From contig NC_064438.1 of assembly GCF_023343835.1 (NCBI RefSeq), positions 15,047,077-15,111,076 on the forward strand: DNA of 64,000 bases, given 5' to 3'. This document shows, one piece after another, positions 24,564-37,200 of this stretch (its first letter is position 1; the number at the start of each line of letters is the position of its first letter). The translations under genes were made by a program, and so were the position numbers. This DNA comes from Lagopus muta. Lineage: Eukaryota; Chordata; Aves; Galliformes; Phasianidae. The notes under the pieces were generated by a model. It worked only from the letters and a program-made list of their open reading frames with translations, searched no databases and was not told the origin of the DNA.

Positions 24564-26102
24564 GTAAGCTAAATAATTGAAATAATTGTCTTATTTAACA
24601 TGTGCAGTGATATAACTCAACTTTGAGAAATGGTAAGGGTATTCTCATTCTTTAAAAAAAAAAAAAGTGTTGAAATTGACATTTCCAAGCTTGTTCTCAA
24701 ATTAAACTATGTGAAATTGTCCTTTCATTCATCTTTTCTGAGTGTCACAAATGATTCACTCCTTTAACCAACACAGGGTAGACTTCTGGAGTTTTCAGCT
24801 CCAGTGGAAGCTGCATAAGTTTGCTATAGAAGCAAGAAACTTTTTGTCCCCTTCTGCATGTAAAGAAAGCATACCTCCATCCCTGTATTGGGAGTTGAGG
24901 GAGCAATAGTGTTGACCAAGGTCATTTAGAGATGGGGGAGATGTTCTCAGCACTGCCAGTGGGACAGCTGTGTTCTGAAAGAAGAGTTTGAAGAGCTTGC
25001 AAGCCAGTATTTTCTTTGAAGGCAAAAGTTATTCAGAGTCCCATAGCAATTTTGAGAAGATGATTCAACGTGCTGAAGTCTCTCTTAACTTGCTGAGCAT
25101 GTTCTTGTTTTCTTCCTGTTTTCTTTCAAAATCATAAGGATGCTCAGCAGTGCAGGAGAAAGGGTATGCATGGAAGTATATTTACCAGTGCACATACCAA
25201 ATACATGTACTTCATGTTGCAAAGCACTCTTTAAAAAAAAAAAAGAAAAAAGACAGGTGATCTATTCAAAATCCTGTCCCTCAAATTATAGGTAATCCTT
25301 CATTATGCAGATGTGTTTGTCATTGTCTATATTGCTTGCTCAGTGTCTACCAGGAAGAAAATCTACTATGCTGCTATAACTACTAGGTGCAAAGGCAGTA
25401 CAGAATGTTGAAGCCTGCCTTACCCTGTTTCTGTGTGCTCACTGTGCACACTTTCTTAGTGTGTGGGCTTTATTAGCCTTCTGACTTGTTGCTAAGTCTA
25501 ACTGTGCTGTTTTAATTCAAGAAGATCTTCTATAAGAAGGGTGTTTGGAACTTCAGCTGTGACCACAGTGCAATATACTTAACCTAAAATATGTCCAGTT
25601 TAAAAGTCTTCTTTGAAATCTTGGTTAAGAGCTCTTCAACAACTTTTGTTGGTTTGACAGTAGCCAGAAAGCATGGACTGGAGTGCAGAAGAAAACAAAA
25701 AGGCATTATTTTGAACAGATCTTGACAACTAGTATGAAGGCTGTTGTCAAGTACTGTAGAATTTGTAGCAACTGAGATTAAGTGGCTGTGTTTAGCAGAA
25801 CATGCAGGTCAGCAGTTTAAAACTTCTTGCAAAATTGCTCTTTATGTTATGAACGTACCAGTCATCAGGTGTGCTGAATGACGTTTTTTAATCTTATCAC
25901 TTGATTTTTTTTCCTTTTCCTTGTAATCAAAGTAAGATTACTGGTGATGACAAATCATTTCCCAGCTCTTTCTTACTTTCTTTTTAAATCAAACTATTTT
26001 GCATGATTTAAAAGAGTACTCGGAGTTTAATGTTGTTGTTTTCTTTTTGAGGCCTGTTGCTTTTGAAAATGGCTGCTTATAAAAACTGTTGTCTTCCCCC
26101 AG
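24564..26102 (+). other. CHID1: CHID1 intron 2
   Basis: A 1.5-kb intron with a GTAAGC donor and a CCCCCAG acceptor. It holds an A-run near 24652-24665 and an A-rich tract near 25233-25250. No other feature is seen. Confidence 0.9.
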
Positions 26103-26252
26103 ACACTGCATTCTGATAAGAATGTGCAGGACCGGGGACTCGTAGTTACAGATCCAAAGGCAAAGGACATCATATTGGAACACAGAAGCTACTGCTCTAA
26201 GAAGACGAAAGAAAGACACTTCTCAGGAGATGTTCTGGGATATATTACTCCT
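26103..26252 (+). CDS. CHID1: CHID1 coding exon 2
   Basis: Fifty codons, phase 0 to phase 0, encoding residues 38-87. Landmarks shared with human CHID1 are VQDRGLVVTD, LEHRSYCS and GDVLGYITP. The last of these is the beginning of the GH18-like barrel, where the family places its first beta strand. The splice borders are CCCCCAG and GTGAGT. No N-linked glycosylation sequon is visible in the exon. Confidence 0.97.
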
Positions 26253-27085
26253 GTGAGTTAATAAATCAAATAAAATTGGTGCTTTGAACGAACGTGCAGT
26301 GGTCTGTACTAATCTTGCCTCTTGCATCCTTGCTATAAAAATATTTTGGTAGTATTTGGAACTTCTAGTCTGCAGTCAGATATTCAGAGGATTATTCAAG
26401 AGCTGCCTTGAGATTCAGGTGGTCTCAAACTCATGTTCTCCTACCCATCTCTTGTAGGATATCTAGGTCATACTGTTTTTCTCACCAGTAAAAGAGTTGT
26501 TTGGGGTTTTTTTTGTTCTTGAATGAGCCAAGTAAAGTTGCAGTATTTTCAGATGAGGAATACTACTAAGTATCCTTATATTATGCAGCTACCAACTTGA
26601 ACCTTCTAAGTAAATAGTAAAAATTTTATCCTGCTGTCAAGCTGTTATCTTGTTATTCAGTCTTTCTGTTCAAAGCATCTTCTCTTGAATAATAAATGTT
26701 ACTTCCTTTTGTTTAGAGAATGCCTCTTGTTTTGTTTTTTGCACTGCTCAACAGAAATAGGTTCCCTATGAACTTTCAGCTTTCTCAAGTTCTGTTGAAC
26801 ATAAGTGCAGACTTGTACAGTCAAATCTCTGTTGAATCTAAATGCTAATTCCTCCAGTTTAGTTGAATTTGCATAAACTGAACATTGGCATTCATGTCGC
26901 TATGAAAGTGTTATAAATGCTTTATTACTTAAGCAAAAATAAAGCTACAGAAGGTTTTCTGAAACTAGCAGAGATTTAGCAAGTGATTACATTCGTGGTA
27001 AAGAGTTTTTATTGGTCAAAATCAAAGTGGTCTGTATGTCTTGCTTGTCGTCTCTCACTTTTCTTTCTCTCCTTTCTTTTGCAAG
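26253..27085 (+). other. CHID1: CHID1 intron 3
   Basis: An 833-base intron with a GTGAGT donor and a pyrimidine-rich acceptor ending TTTTGCAAG. I see nothing else in it. Confidence 0.9.
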
Positions 27086-27218
27086 TGGAACAGCCACGGC
27101 TATGACATTGCTAAAATATTTGGAAATAAATTTACATTAATCTCACCAGTCTGGTTACAAGTGAGAAGGAGAGGGAAGGAGAGGTTCCAGTTCACCGGGC
27201 TCCACGATGTAGATAAAG
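27086..27218 (+). CDS. CHID1: CHID1 coding exon 3
   Basis: The exon is 133 bases, starts in phase 0 and ends after the first base of a glycine codon. It encodes residues 88-131: WNSHGYDIAKIFGNKFT, then ISPVWLQVRRRGKERF and GLHDVDK. The ISPVWLQ segment aligns with the second strand region of the GH18 barrel and matches human CHID1 closely. The donor GTTTGA is non-optimal. Because the preceding exon stops at YITP, the same protein segment is continuous across the junction. Confidence 0.97.
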
Positions 27219-28255
27219 GTTTGATTTCCTTTTTATTTGAATATGGATTACAAATAGGATCACTGTTCTTTTTGCAAACTGGTGGGTAGTTAATACACGC
27301 ACGTGCATTTTTCACACTGCCTCTCACTGTGAAGTAATTTCATCCACTAGTTTTAGAAAGATTTTTACACAATGAACTTTTCTGTTCTCATTTGCTTCCA
27401 CAAATACACGTAGTTTCTGTCCAGATAATAAGTAGAAAGACAGCAGGCTATCTACAAAGCCCCCTTTAAAAAAGGAAAAGACAAAGAATCTTTACAGATA
27501 GAAAAAGTCCTTTGTGTTTGCACTGTGCAGTTATTTATCTGTTTTTATTCCTTCTGCCCTTGCAAAAAAAACCCCATACAAATAAACTTAGAACGCCTGT
27601 GAGTTTGTTCTGGGAGTGAAATATGAATTTAATCTGAAGAGAATTTTCTCCACTGTCAAAGAACTCGCAGCAGATTCAGAATTTATATAGTATGCTCTTA
27701 CTAAATAATTAGTTTGGTTTTGAACTTGATTGAAACATGTCTGTAAAATGCCATTTTAAAGAGCTCTGAAGATTGTTTTTACCATGTTAGTGCCTACTAA
27801 CAAGTTAATTCTAATGCAGTGACTACTGGGAGGGAGTGGATGGGACACTAGGAAATACCAACTGAATTTAAAAAAAGCAACCAGACTTAAAAACCCAGCT
27901 AACTTAAAAAAGAAATGAAAATTCATATTCTTCCCAGGACTACACAACTGCTGTGGTCAGTAAGCAGTGAGATGTTTTCCATGATGAAGCAGAGCTATAA
28001 GCAACAAGGAGAAGGGGCTGAGAAGGACTCTTACAAGATTGTTGTAAATGTGAGTTATGCTGTGGTGGAGGTGAATAGCTTCAATTTTTGTGTCTCAGAG
28101 GCTGCTTCCTCTGCATTGCTTATGAGCCAGTAGTCTGCAGCAGGAAGACTGGTATAATTAAACTTTGCTACATTAGTTGAAGAGTGCTTCAAAATATGTT
28201 GTCCTTGTCAATACATTTATGTTTTAAGAGCTGTTTTCTTGGTAATGTTTGACAG
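27219..28255 (+). other. CHID1: CHID1 intron 4
   Basis: A 1.0-kb intron with a GTTTGA donor and a TTTGACAG acceptor. No repeats or other genes are recognised in it. Confidence 0.9.
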
Positions 28256-28300
28256 GCTGGATGAAAGATGTCAGAAAAAATTCCAAAAACATCAAAATAG
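28256..28300 (+). CDS. CHID1: CHID1 coding exon 4 (45 bases)
   Basis: This short exon completes the glycine codon and encodes WMKDVRKNSKNIKI plus the first base of the next codon. It corresponds to human WMRAVRKHAKGLHI. Its borders are TTTGACAG and GTGAGC. It is phase 1 on both sides, so skipping it would remove 15 residues without changing the frame. Confidence 0.96.
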
Positions 28301-29619
28301 GTGAGCCTATATTTTATGTGTTGTTTTTGTCAATTTTCATTTGCTGCTAGCAGAGTAAAAGACAACTGTGTTCCATGTGTATTGGAGAGAAGGGAGATTA
28401 GCATAGCCCTATGAAATGAGGCGTCTGAAAAGAAAATTATAAGCAGTTAAACTACAGATAAGTAAGCAACTGAAGTGTAGATTCTGTTGGTGCCCGAATG
28501 TTTTACCTTGGTGTCTTTTCTCTTAAATCCATGGCCACTGGGTCCTCTTTGGAAGGGTACTCTGCATTTAACATGATGTGCTTACCTGGGGAGTAATCTT
28601 GAAACTTGTTGCTCAGGGATTCCACTCTTTTTGTAAAGGAGAAAAGGAATCCAAATCTGAGCCAGTTGTCAGTCTTTTCCTGCGCTGCTTTCTTCTGCCC
28701 TTGAAGCAGAGACCTCAAGGGATCTGCCACAATGTATCTGTAGGGAAAAATGGCAAACGTTGCTACAGTGATAAAACTGTGCTAAACTTCTTACTTTTGT
28801 CTGGAACAAGAATGAGTTGAGGCCGTGAAACTAGTAAAACTCTTCTTGCTTCACAAGGTTGTATGAAACATGAGACAGGTAGAAAAATTGAATGCTCAGT
28901 GAGCTATTCTAAATTACTTCAGCTGCCAGGTGGTAAAACCCCTGCAATCTCTCTTGACTCTTCTAAAAACCTTGATAGTTAAAAAGGGCTTAGACATAGT
29001 TTTGTATGGCATTTCCACCACACACGATTTTCAGCTGTTCCCACAGCAGTTTTCATCACTCTTGTCTGACTACATTTTTAACGTCTTAAATGTGTTGTTG
29101 ATGGAGGGGGAAAAAAGGGGTGAGAAGTACCCCCAAGCGCTGATTTTTTTTCCAAAATGAGGATTTGTCATAGGCTCTTGAAAGGAGCAAAAAGCTGAAT
29201 ATGGGGCTGAATTAGACTAAATTAGAGTTTGAGGTGAACTTTTCTACCTTGCTATTCACATGTTAGAAGAGAGGCACAACTTACAGAAGGACTGCTGTTT
29301 CGTTTTGGTGTTCTTTTAAGACCTTCTTAAGTGGAACTTCAGTTGTCAGTTGAATGCATCTTTTCTTAAAACTGGCACCAGTTAGCTATTAATTAATGTT
29401 CAAGTTACCATAAAACAAGGAATGTTCTATGGTGTCAACTTTTCTGTGCTGATAAAGTTAGAGTAAAAAAACAGAACAGTCCAAGCAATGAGATATATTT
29501 TTTGGTGATTTACCTGCTGGTATGTTCTGTAGAATAATATTTCTGTTTTTGCAGAAATGTTGCAATGTAGATAGTAATTTGTTAAATTTTCCTTACTGAT
29601 TGACTTCTTTGCTTGATAG
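28301..29619 (+). other. CHID1: CHID1 intron 5
   Basis: A 1.3-kb intron with a GTGAGC donor and a GCTTGATAG acceptor. No other feature is recognised. Confidence 0.9.
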
Positions 29620-29726
29620 TGCCTAGAATTTTGTTTGATGGCTGGACTTACCAGGACTTTGAGAGTGTTTTTGGCAGTGAAGATGAGATAGAAGAGCTTT
29701 CACAGAGTATGGTTCTACTAGCCAAG
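29620..29726 (+). CDS. CHID1: CHID1 coding exon 5
   Basis: The exon is 107 bases and starts in phase 1, completing a valine codon. It encodes VPRILFDGWTYQDFESVFG and then SEDEIEELSQSMVLLAK. The VPRxLF and SEDEIEEL blocks match human CHID1. In the GH18 fold this covers the third strand and the helix before the strand that carries the catalytic motif. It ends in phase 0 at a GTAAAA donor. Confidence 0.97.
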
Positions 29727-31183
29727 GTAAAAGACTTCAACAATGCTTTTGAAACAGTGTGACATGGTTTCTGGTTCCTTTTATAAAACATATTTTCTCA
29801 TTTCCAGTTTTCATCCTACAAAATAAAATTCTGTTCAAAATATGAACAAGGCGCAAATCTTAACTGTATATTCTAGAATGTGTCCAATTCCTATAAGTAT
29901 GAAACACAGCAATAAGTAAGTACAGTTAACTGAAAGCCTAAAGTGAAATTACTTAAGTCTGATTATCCTAAACCTGTTATCATTGGCAGTTGCATACTTC
30001 CACCTGTTGTAAACTCTAATTGATAAAACCCATTCCAGCCAGCTGATGTGCAGAATAATATCTAAGCAGTAATGGAGAGTTAATAAACTTCTCATGAAGG
30101 TCACCTAGTGAGCAGAGTGATTTCTTTAATTACTTAAAAAAAAAAACAACAACAACGACAAAACAGCCAGAAACAGTTATTACAGTTATTGTGTTGAGTT
30201 TTTTTGAGGGGCTGCAAAACAATCTTGGGTACAATGAGTGCTGTTTTCTGTATTACACAAATATGTTCAGGCTTCAGTGTACTAGACATAATGAGTCACT
30301 TGTAATGTGAAGAATAGCTTGCCAGATATCATTTACTGCATAATTTTGTTCAGGTCTGATAAAACAGTTAAGAGTCCAGGGAGAGAAAAAGAGGGTTTCC
30401 TTTAAGGAACAGTTACTGTTTGCTAAGACTTCCTTTGGATCCCCTCAGCTTAATGCTTTGGAACAATGCTTCTAGGACTGGACAGACTGCACCCTAGAGA
30501 CATTCAACTTAGTGGCTGTTTTGTGAAAGCCTGCCTAATTACTGTCAGAGTAAGAATACTCTTCCTTGCTGTAAGATGTAAATAAATCTTCTGCATTCTA
30601 GAGGAAAATGGATGAAGGGGTGAACTGAATACTTTCTTAAAATTTATAACTGCCGCATCAATTTTAGGTCCTCTGTAACAATTAACCTCTTATGGAATGG
30701 GTGCTCAAGTCCAGCAATATCCTTGATCACAGTAAACAAACTTGCATAAGAAAGATTAATTTTGGAGATGTTTGGAATAATGACTTTTCCAGTTTAGTAT
30801 TTACATGTTCAGAGTCAATGGCTCATGACTTTTTTTCCCAATATACATGTAAATGTGTTTCAATTGATTTGCTTAACAACCATATTTCATTAATGGCTGC
30901 ATTTTTCCCAATGGTTTATCCTGTGAGAGTAAAAGTCAGTCATGCATAATTAATAGAGGTTTTCTACTTTTGAATTTTAGTTACACAATTTGTGCTTCAC
31001 TTTGACTTCTTCATGAAATGATGCATTTGAGATGAAATTGCTGTAAGAATATGAAGCATGCTCGATCTGTAATACTGCTAGAACAGCTGAACTGATTGTG
31101 TGCTTCAATATTGCATTATCTCTGCAAGCATAATGAATAAGTGTGGTGATGAAGTGTATATTGTTGTCAATTTCTTTTTTTAG
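29727..31183 (+). other. CHID1: CHID1 intron 6
   Basis: A 1.5-kb intron with a GTAAAA donor and a TTTTTTAG acceptor. An A-rich (AAC)n tract lies at about 30135-30160. The open frame at 30692-30949 resembles nothing known. Confidence 0.9.
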
Positions 31184-31245
31184 AATGAAAATTTTGATGG
31201 CTTTGTAGTTGAAGTTTGGAGTCAGCTAGGAAATCAAAAGCAAAA
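31184..31245 (+). CDS. CHID1: CHID1 coding exon 6 (GH18 strand-4 motif)
   Basis: The exon is 62 bases and encodes NENFDGFVVEVWSQLGNQKQ plus two bases of a lysine codon. FDGFVVEVW sits where active chitinases have FDG-x-DxDxE. The aspartates are replaced (V and E) and the catalytic glutamate position is not conserved. This agrees with human CHID1, which has the same FDGFVVEVW block and is described as a chitin- and saccharide-binding protein rather than a classical chitinase. The donor is GTAAGT, phase 2. Confidence 0.97.
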
Positions 31246-34200
31246 GTAAGTATAAGTCTTTAGGATACAATTACAAGAACTGCCTCTTTTACAGTATCTT
31301 CTGAAAGTTTAATTAGTCCACGTTGACTTGAATTTGTCATTTTCTATAAATAAATACATTTAACTCGAGGTAACTGAAGATTGTTCCACTTGTCTTAAAA
31401 CTGTTCTACGTGAACTCAAAGGCTACGTATTAATATTCATAGTGGAATTAGCAGACCACATCAACTTTTTAAATTTCAGTTGTGCAAGATGTTACTGTTG
31501 AACAAGGATGAAGAGAGTACCTCAACTGTATGTGTGCTCAGGTGCTGGCATTGGCCTTTATGGTCACACTGACTGGTATGTGTTACTGGATAAATAGCAC
31601 TGACTTTGAGTTAATTAGGAAATCTTCCTGGATTTTATATTAAGGTCTTTTGAATGTGCTGAAATTAGAATGAAAATCCCCAACCTGAAGCAAACCTATG
31701 GAGAAACTGGCTTCCAGTTTTTGCAGGCATAACAGTTTTAGAACTTTAGAGTAGCTGATCTACCTTTTGGTAACTCTACTATGAAGTTTCACAGAGACTG
31801 AGTTTATTGCATTTGTAAAAACTGAAGGGTTTACCTGTATTAAGTGGTTTCCTCATATGTTCTAATCTATTTTCCTTGAGCAAAAAACCCTTGGCTACCT
31901 CAATGCTTTGGATAGACTATAGGTAAAGCAAATTTTGAACTTCAGGAGAAAAAGGCAGAATGTGTGGTGAAATGACTGTTTCATTGCAGCATACTGAAAA
32001 TCTTGGATTAGTTGCCTCAGGAAATTCAGGCATCCATTCCCTAAAACACTGCACTCCTATCATCGCTCCACTGCTTAGAATGAGTGGGAAAAAATAGCTT
32101 TGAAGAGATTTCTATAGAATACAGACTTTGTTACAACAGACTTTCACCTTTCTTTAAGCAAATAGTAACTGCAAGCCAGAAGTTGGGTATAGAAGTCAGT
32201 TTCTCTACTGCTATTCAGTAAATCTGATGTTTCCCTATAGGTTAACTTAAAAGCCAGACTGTATTACTGTAATTTTAAGGCTCGCTTAAAGCCAACGTAA
32301 GCAAGCTAACAGCAAGTACTGTATTGGAAATGGCAAACAAGTATAAAATGTGTTTTTATTTAACTCTGAGTTGAGTTTATGTTGCAACAGTTCTTGTCCC
32401 ATCTGCTGTAGTAAAAACTGGCCCTTCTAAGGGAGGTACAGCTGTGTAGTTGCTCAAGCCTTCAGAGCCAGAACGCTATTTAGGCAAAGTACAGAGGTCC
32501 TGCTTACTACATATTCAATGTCTTTTAGTTATTGCTAAACAGGAATAGGAAGAGAAGGTGATTCTCAAGGAGCAGAACGGTGAGTGCCTCATGTGTTCTG
32601 AGTCAGTAATGTTTGATTAGACATGGCTGCAAGCAAGCAAGACTTCAAGATTGTCCTAGCCATAAGTCTGAAAGTATATGTTTGGCAGAAAAACCTGAGT
32701 ATAAATAAAGGCTATAAACTATTTCTTTTTTTGTCTCTTCAACACCAGTTTTGATTTAAGTGCTTAGCTGTAAACCCACTCGTGTGTTTACCCACCAATG
32801 CCCTAGATGTGGTTGAGGTGACTAAGTTGCAGAATGTCTCTGAGAAGCCAAGCAGTGACAAGCATTCTGAATAAATGCTTTTACTTTCAGATCTATTAAT
32901 TTGCCTTTGAACAGCAGAGTAGAATTAGTCCTGATAAATCAGTAAGCATGGGCTACCCACCCTTTGCTTTGCTCATCCCTGCTAGGAAGGGGTAGAGCCA
33001 TGACATCTTCAACCCACAGAGTGGCAGTATTGCAACATGATTCATACATGATCCGTGTCTGCTTTTCCAAAGCGATAAACATCAGTATAAAGCATATTCT
33101 TAACAGTAGAAGAGCTGGGGACAATTGATGGGAACGTATCAATACAGAAACGACCCTTTAACCTTCAGACATGTAAAGCCTTAATAGAATAGAAATTATT
33201 TGTGCTCCATGTGAGGTACTGATATTAACTGTTAGGTAAATAGTGTAGGCTTTCCTGATTCAGATCAGTGTTTCTATGAGATACCTTTTTTTTTCTTTTT
33301 TTTTTTCTTCTCCTTTTCCTTTTACTAGCTGAACCTGAACTTTAGTGGAATTCAAGAAGCCTGATGACATCCTTACATCATTTGCTCTACCCATTGCATC
33401 TTTATATAAGTAGGTAACAGTAACAGTGCTAGCATTGCACAAGGTTTCTGAAGCCTTCAAGGTCTCTCACCAGCATCACTGAGAACCTGTAATCACTGAG
33501 TATTTTTAAGAACAAGCAAATGTATCTACTTTCCTTTCAGCTCTTTGCATGTTTCTAGAAAGATCTTGCTTTTTTTTTGGTTTTCACTCCAACATCAGAA
33601 ACAGATGAGGTATCCTCCTGCAAGGAATAAATAGTTGCATAAGAAGAGCTTTCAGTTTCCTGTTTATCCTAGCTGGTACTCCAGAAGTAGTGAAATAGTG
33701 TTGTCTGAGGCCCACTGTATCTTCTGTTTACATATTCTTAAGCAGAGCTAGCTTAATCCTTGTTTGTTTTCAAGACTAAGAATGTAGTAATTGTAATGAT
33801 TCTTATTTAGGGTTAGGATTGCTTTTTTTTCCTGCTCCGTAATGCTCAGCAGAAGTGAAGTCTTAAATTATACCAGTCCTTCATGCTATTTTCTTTTATA
33901 TAACATTTATTTGTTAACTTACTGTGTAAATTTTGCGGAAGAGAAAGAATTATGTGCCTAAATGTGGCTGCCTGGCTTTATGTTAAAAAATGTAATCAAC
34001 TTAATTTATGGCTGTTTGCTTTGGGTATAAGGGCCCTGGATGCCTTGAAACTTAGCCAACAATTCTGCATACATGCTTTGTATACCCCTGGGTGTAAATA
34101 AATGGCATTAGATTCTTATATTCAGGTGCTGAAATACCATCTATTCTATCTGAAGAACTTGAATTGTATTGAGATATGTGTGGACCTACGCTGCAGGAGC

Positions 34201-37200
34201 CTAACACTGATCAGTTCAGGCTCATGTAGAAGTCCAGTACGGATGCTTTGAGGTACCCTCTCTAGGTACTTACTTCTTTTCTGTGGTTTGCAAGAATAGA
34301 AGCTCCTGATTACTGATAAGACAAATTTGTGAGATAAATGACTGAATCTAACTGATGCTCTTTTCTCTCATGCTGACAATTATTGCATAATGAAAAAGTA
34401 CTCAGCTTCATGTCTTTGATTCTAACACATAGGAAATGAGTTTCTAAACAAAAACTTAAATCAGCTGAAATGTCTTGAGCAAATAATACCTCAATTCTAA
34501 TATATTTTACTGTCCCTTACAGTTCAAACCCGCTTCTTAATTTATTTTTTTTTTAAATCTAAAAGTTCATTGATTGATTTTACAACAGAATATTCCAAGT
34601 TATTTAAACTGTGGCATTTCAAGTTAGAAATGCATGTGGTGGAAATTGTGAACTAAACAGGAAAACTTCTGCTTTCTCAGTTTTAATTATAACAGCCAGA
34701 CAGGGCAATGTCTCTTTTGCTAATATTATGCATGGATTTATTTTTATTTTTTTCCCCAGACACCTGTGGGCACATTCATGCCTTTTTCACCAGAATCTGA
34801 TAGTATATGTGAAGGTGTACATGTTATTCTGCTTTGTCTGTTATTAGCTGACAGGTGGCACTGCCATCACAGAGGATCAATCTGAAAAACACAATTTTTT
34901 TTTCACCCACCGCATGCTGCAGGCACTTGGCATCATGCAGAAGATGACCTTCAGACATCTTATTAATGTTGGTAGGAGTATAGGAGCAAAAACCTCTTCT
35001 GGCACTTCTATCCTTCATGTTAGTCCCTGAAAAATTAATCTATTAATCAAAGATTTGCCATAATTCACCCCAGTTTTCTGGTATTAACTAGGCAATGAAA
35101 TGGCACAAAAGAGCAATTTCTTCTTGAAGTAGACAGCTTTATTCTGTCCAATTTTCTTGACAAGGCATAAATTTCAGGGAGCACTGACTATTAACTTACA
35201 AAAGAAAGTGGCAGAAGTTGGAAAGTTAGAGAGTTCTGAAGGGTCACGTAACTGAAGACAAGAATGTAGCAGTATCTTCTGCAGTGCCTTTCAGACAGCC
35301 TGACAGCCCACTTTTATGCACTGACGTGAACTGTTACAAGATGTTCCAAACACAATGGACTGACAGTGTTGGAAAAAGTGAGTTCTGAAAAAATAACTCT
35401 TTCTCAGACCTTGGATGAAGGAAATTTGCATACTTTGTAAGGGAAAAAATACTTTGAAATTGGGAACATAAAAAAAAAAAAAAAAAAAAACAAAACAAAA
35501 AACAAAAAACAAAGCAACCAACCTTCCAAAAAGCAGTGATAATAGAAGGCCTAATAGCATAGGATTGAAGTAGATCTTAATTAGCTCATGATGGTCTTAA
35601 AGCTGCCAGTGTCTTAGTTACTACTATGAAGTAAAATTTGACAAGGGTGAAGTCTCTGGTAAATATTTAACGTGGACTTTTCAGAAAGAGCGATTCTATT
35701 CCTAATTACCCATACCTCATTATAATTTTTAAAATGTCAACAGTCCTCACAAAATTACCAGTGACAATGTGGGGAAAAGATTGTGGTAGCACACTGGAAA
35801 GCACTGTTAGGGCACAGCAAAGTTTTAATTTGTAGCACACAATCAATGAGCATTCTGTTATTGCTGTTTAGGGGAGGAGGCAAGAGTGCACATTTGGTCT
35901 ATATAATCTATCTTGGCTGACAAATAGAAGTTAACCAAAATGAAGTCTTCAGCCATAACCATTGATCCTATTTGATCTGCAGTAGAGATTTCAGGGCTGA
36001 GACCTGGCTTGACAGGTTAGTGAGTAGATGTTCACCTAGGTTTCTTGAGTAATAATCTGCAGTTATCCTGATACACTTTCACTCCCTGATCTGGCCCAAG
36101 TTGAAGCTAATATATATATATTTTTTTCTGGCCAAGGCTATATTGTTTAGATTTGTTTGGGGGAGAGGAAGTGGAAGCTATTTGGATAGGGTTAGTTTTT
36201 TAGTTTATTGTGCTCTGTGCTTTCTACAAAATAAAACAGCAATTCAAACTTTCTATTGGTCCTATATCAGGCCACAAATCTCTGTCCTTCATTTACAGTT
36301 GCAGGATTTCTATATGACAGGGTTGCCTACACTGTATGCCTTTCCAATTTAGTCAGAAAACATTTTATGCAGTTCAGAGGTCATACAAGTTAACAGAGGC
36401 ATTCAGAAAGAGAAGAGAGATCCTGCTGATGAAGTGATGGCACAGGATAATCTCAATACCAGAAGAACTGATTTCAATCAAGTTTATTTTGTAAGTAGCT
36501 TCTCTGACATCTAATAAAGGGTACATTCATACTACTTCAAGTATAATTAGTTAAAAGGTCACTTAGCCATGAGACAAAAATCTGTAGGAAAAAGGGCTTA
36601 GCTAGTTTTAACACTGATTATAGTTTTCAGTAAGACTGCAGTAAGACTGTCATGTGGGGGTTGTGATACATATGGTGGGAGTCAAGAAGAGTCTGTTTAG
36701 TTTAGCATTGTAATTTTTTTAATGCTTTCTCTGGAAAAGAATTCCTCCATGCTTAATTGGTTTGTCTGAATAGTGACACTCTTAATACAGAATGCATATT
36801 GTGAAGAATGGAATGTAAAGCTGCTACTTCTCAGTAGAAGAATGCTGCAGGTAGACTAAGCGCTGATTCCTATAACTTTGTGCCTCCACTGCATGGGAGT
36901 TGTTTGGCACAGCCAACTCTCAGATTGTAACTGCAAAATACTGATTATATTGGGAAAGTGATAAAACTTTTTGTTGTTAGAATCTAAGAGAAATGGGTTT
37001 TTGTAGGATTTCATCTGGCATTAAGTTGTTTCTTAAACTGTTTCAGTGCAAATAAAACTTCTTAATTATTTTGAATAGCGTCTATACTGTGCAAGTCAAG
37101 CATCTTTACCGTGATAGATGATTAAATGGAAGATCAGTGATTTTAGAACAATATCTCTGGGATGATAATACCTTGATGGGGACTGCAGTACTGGAAGTAG

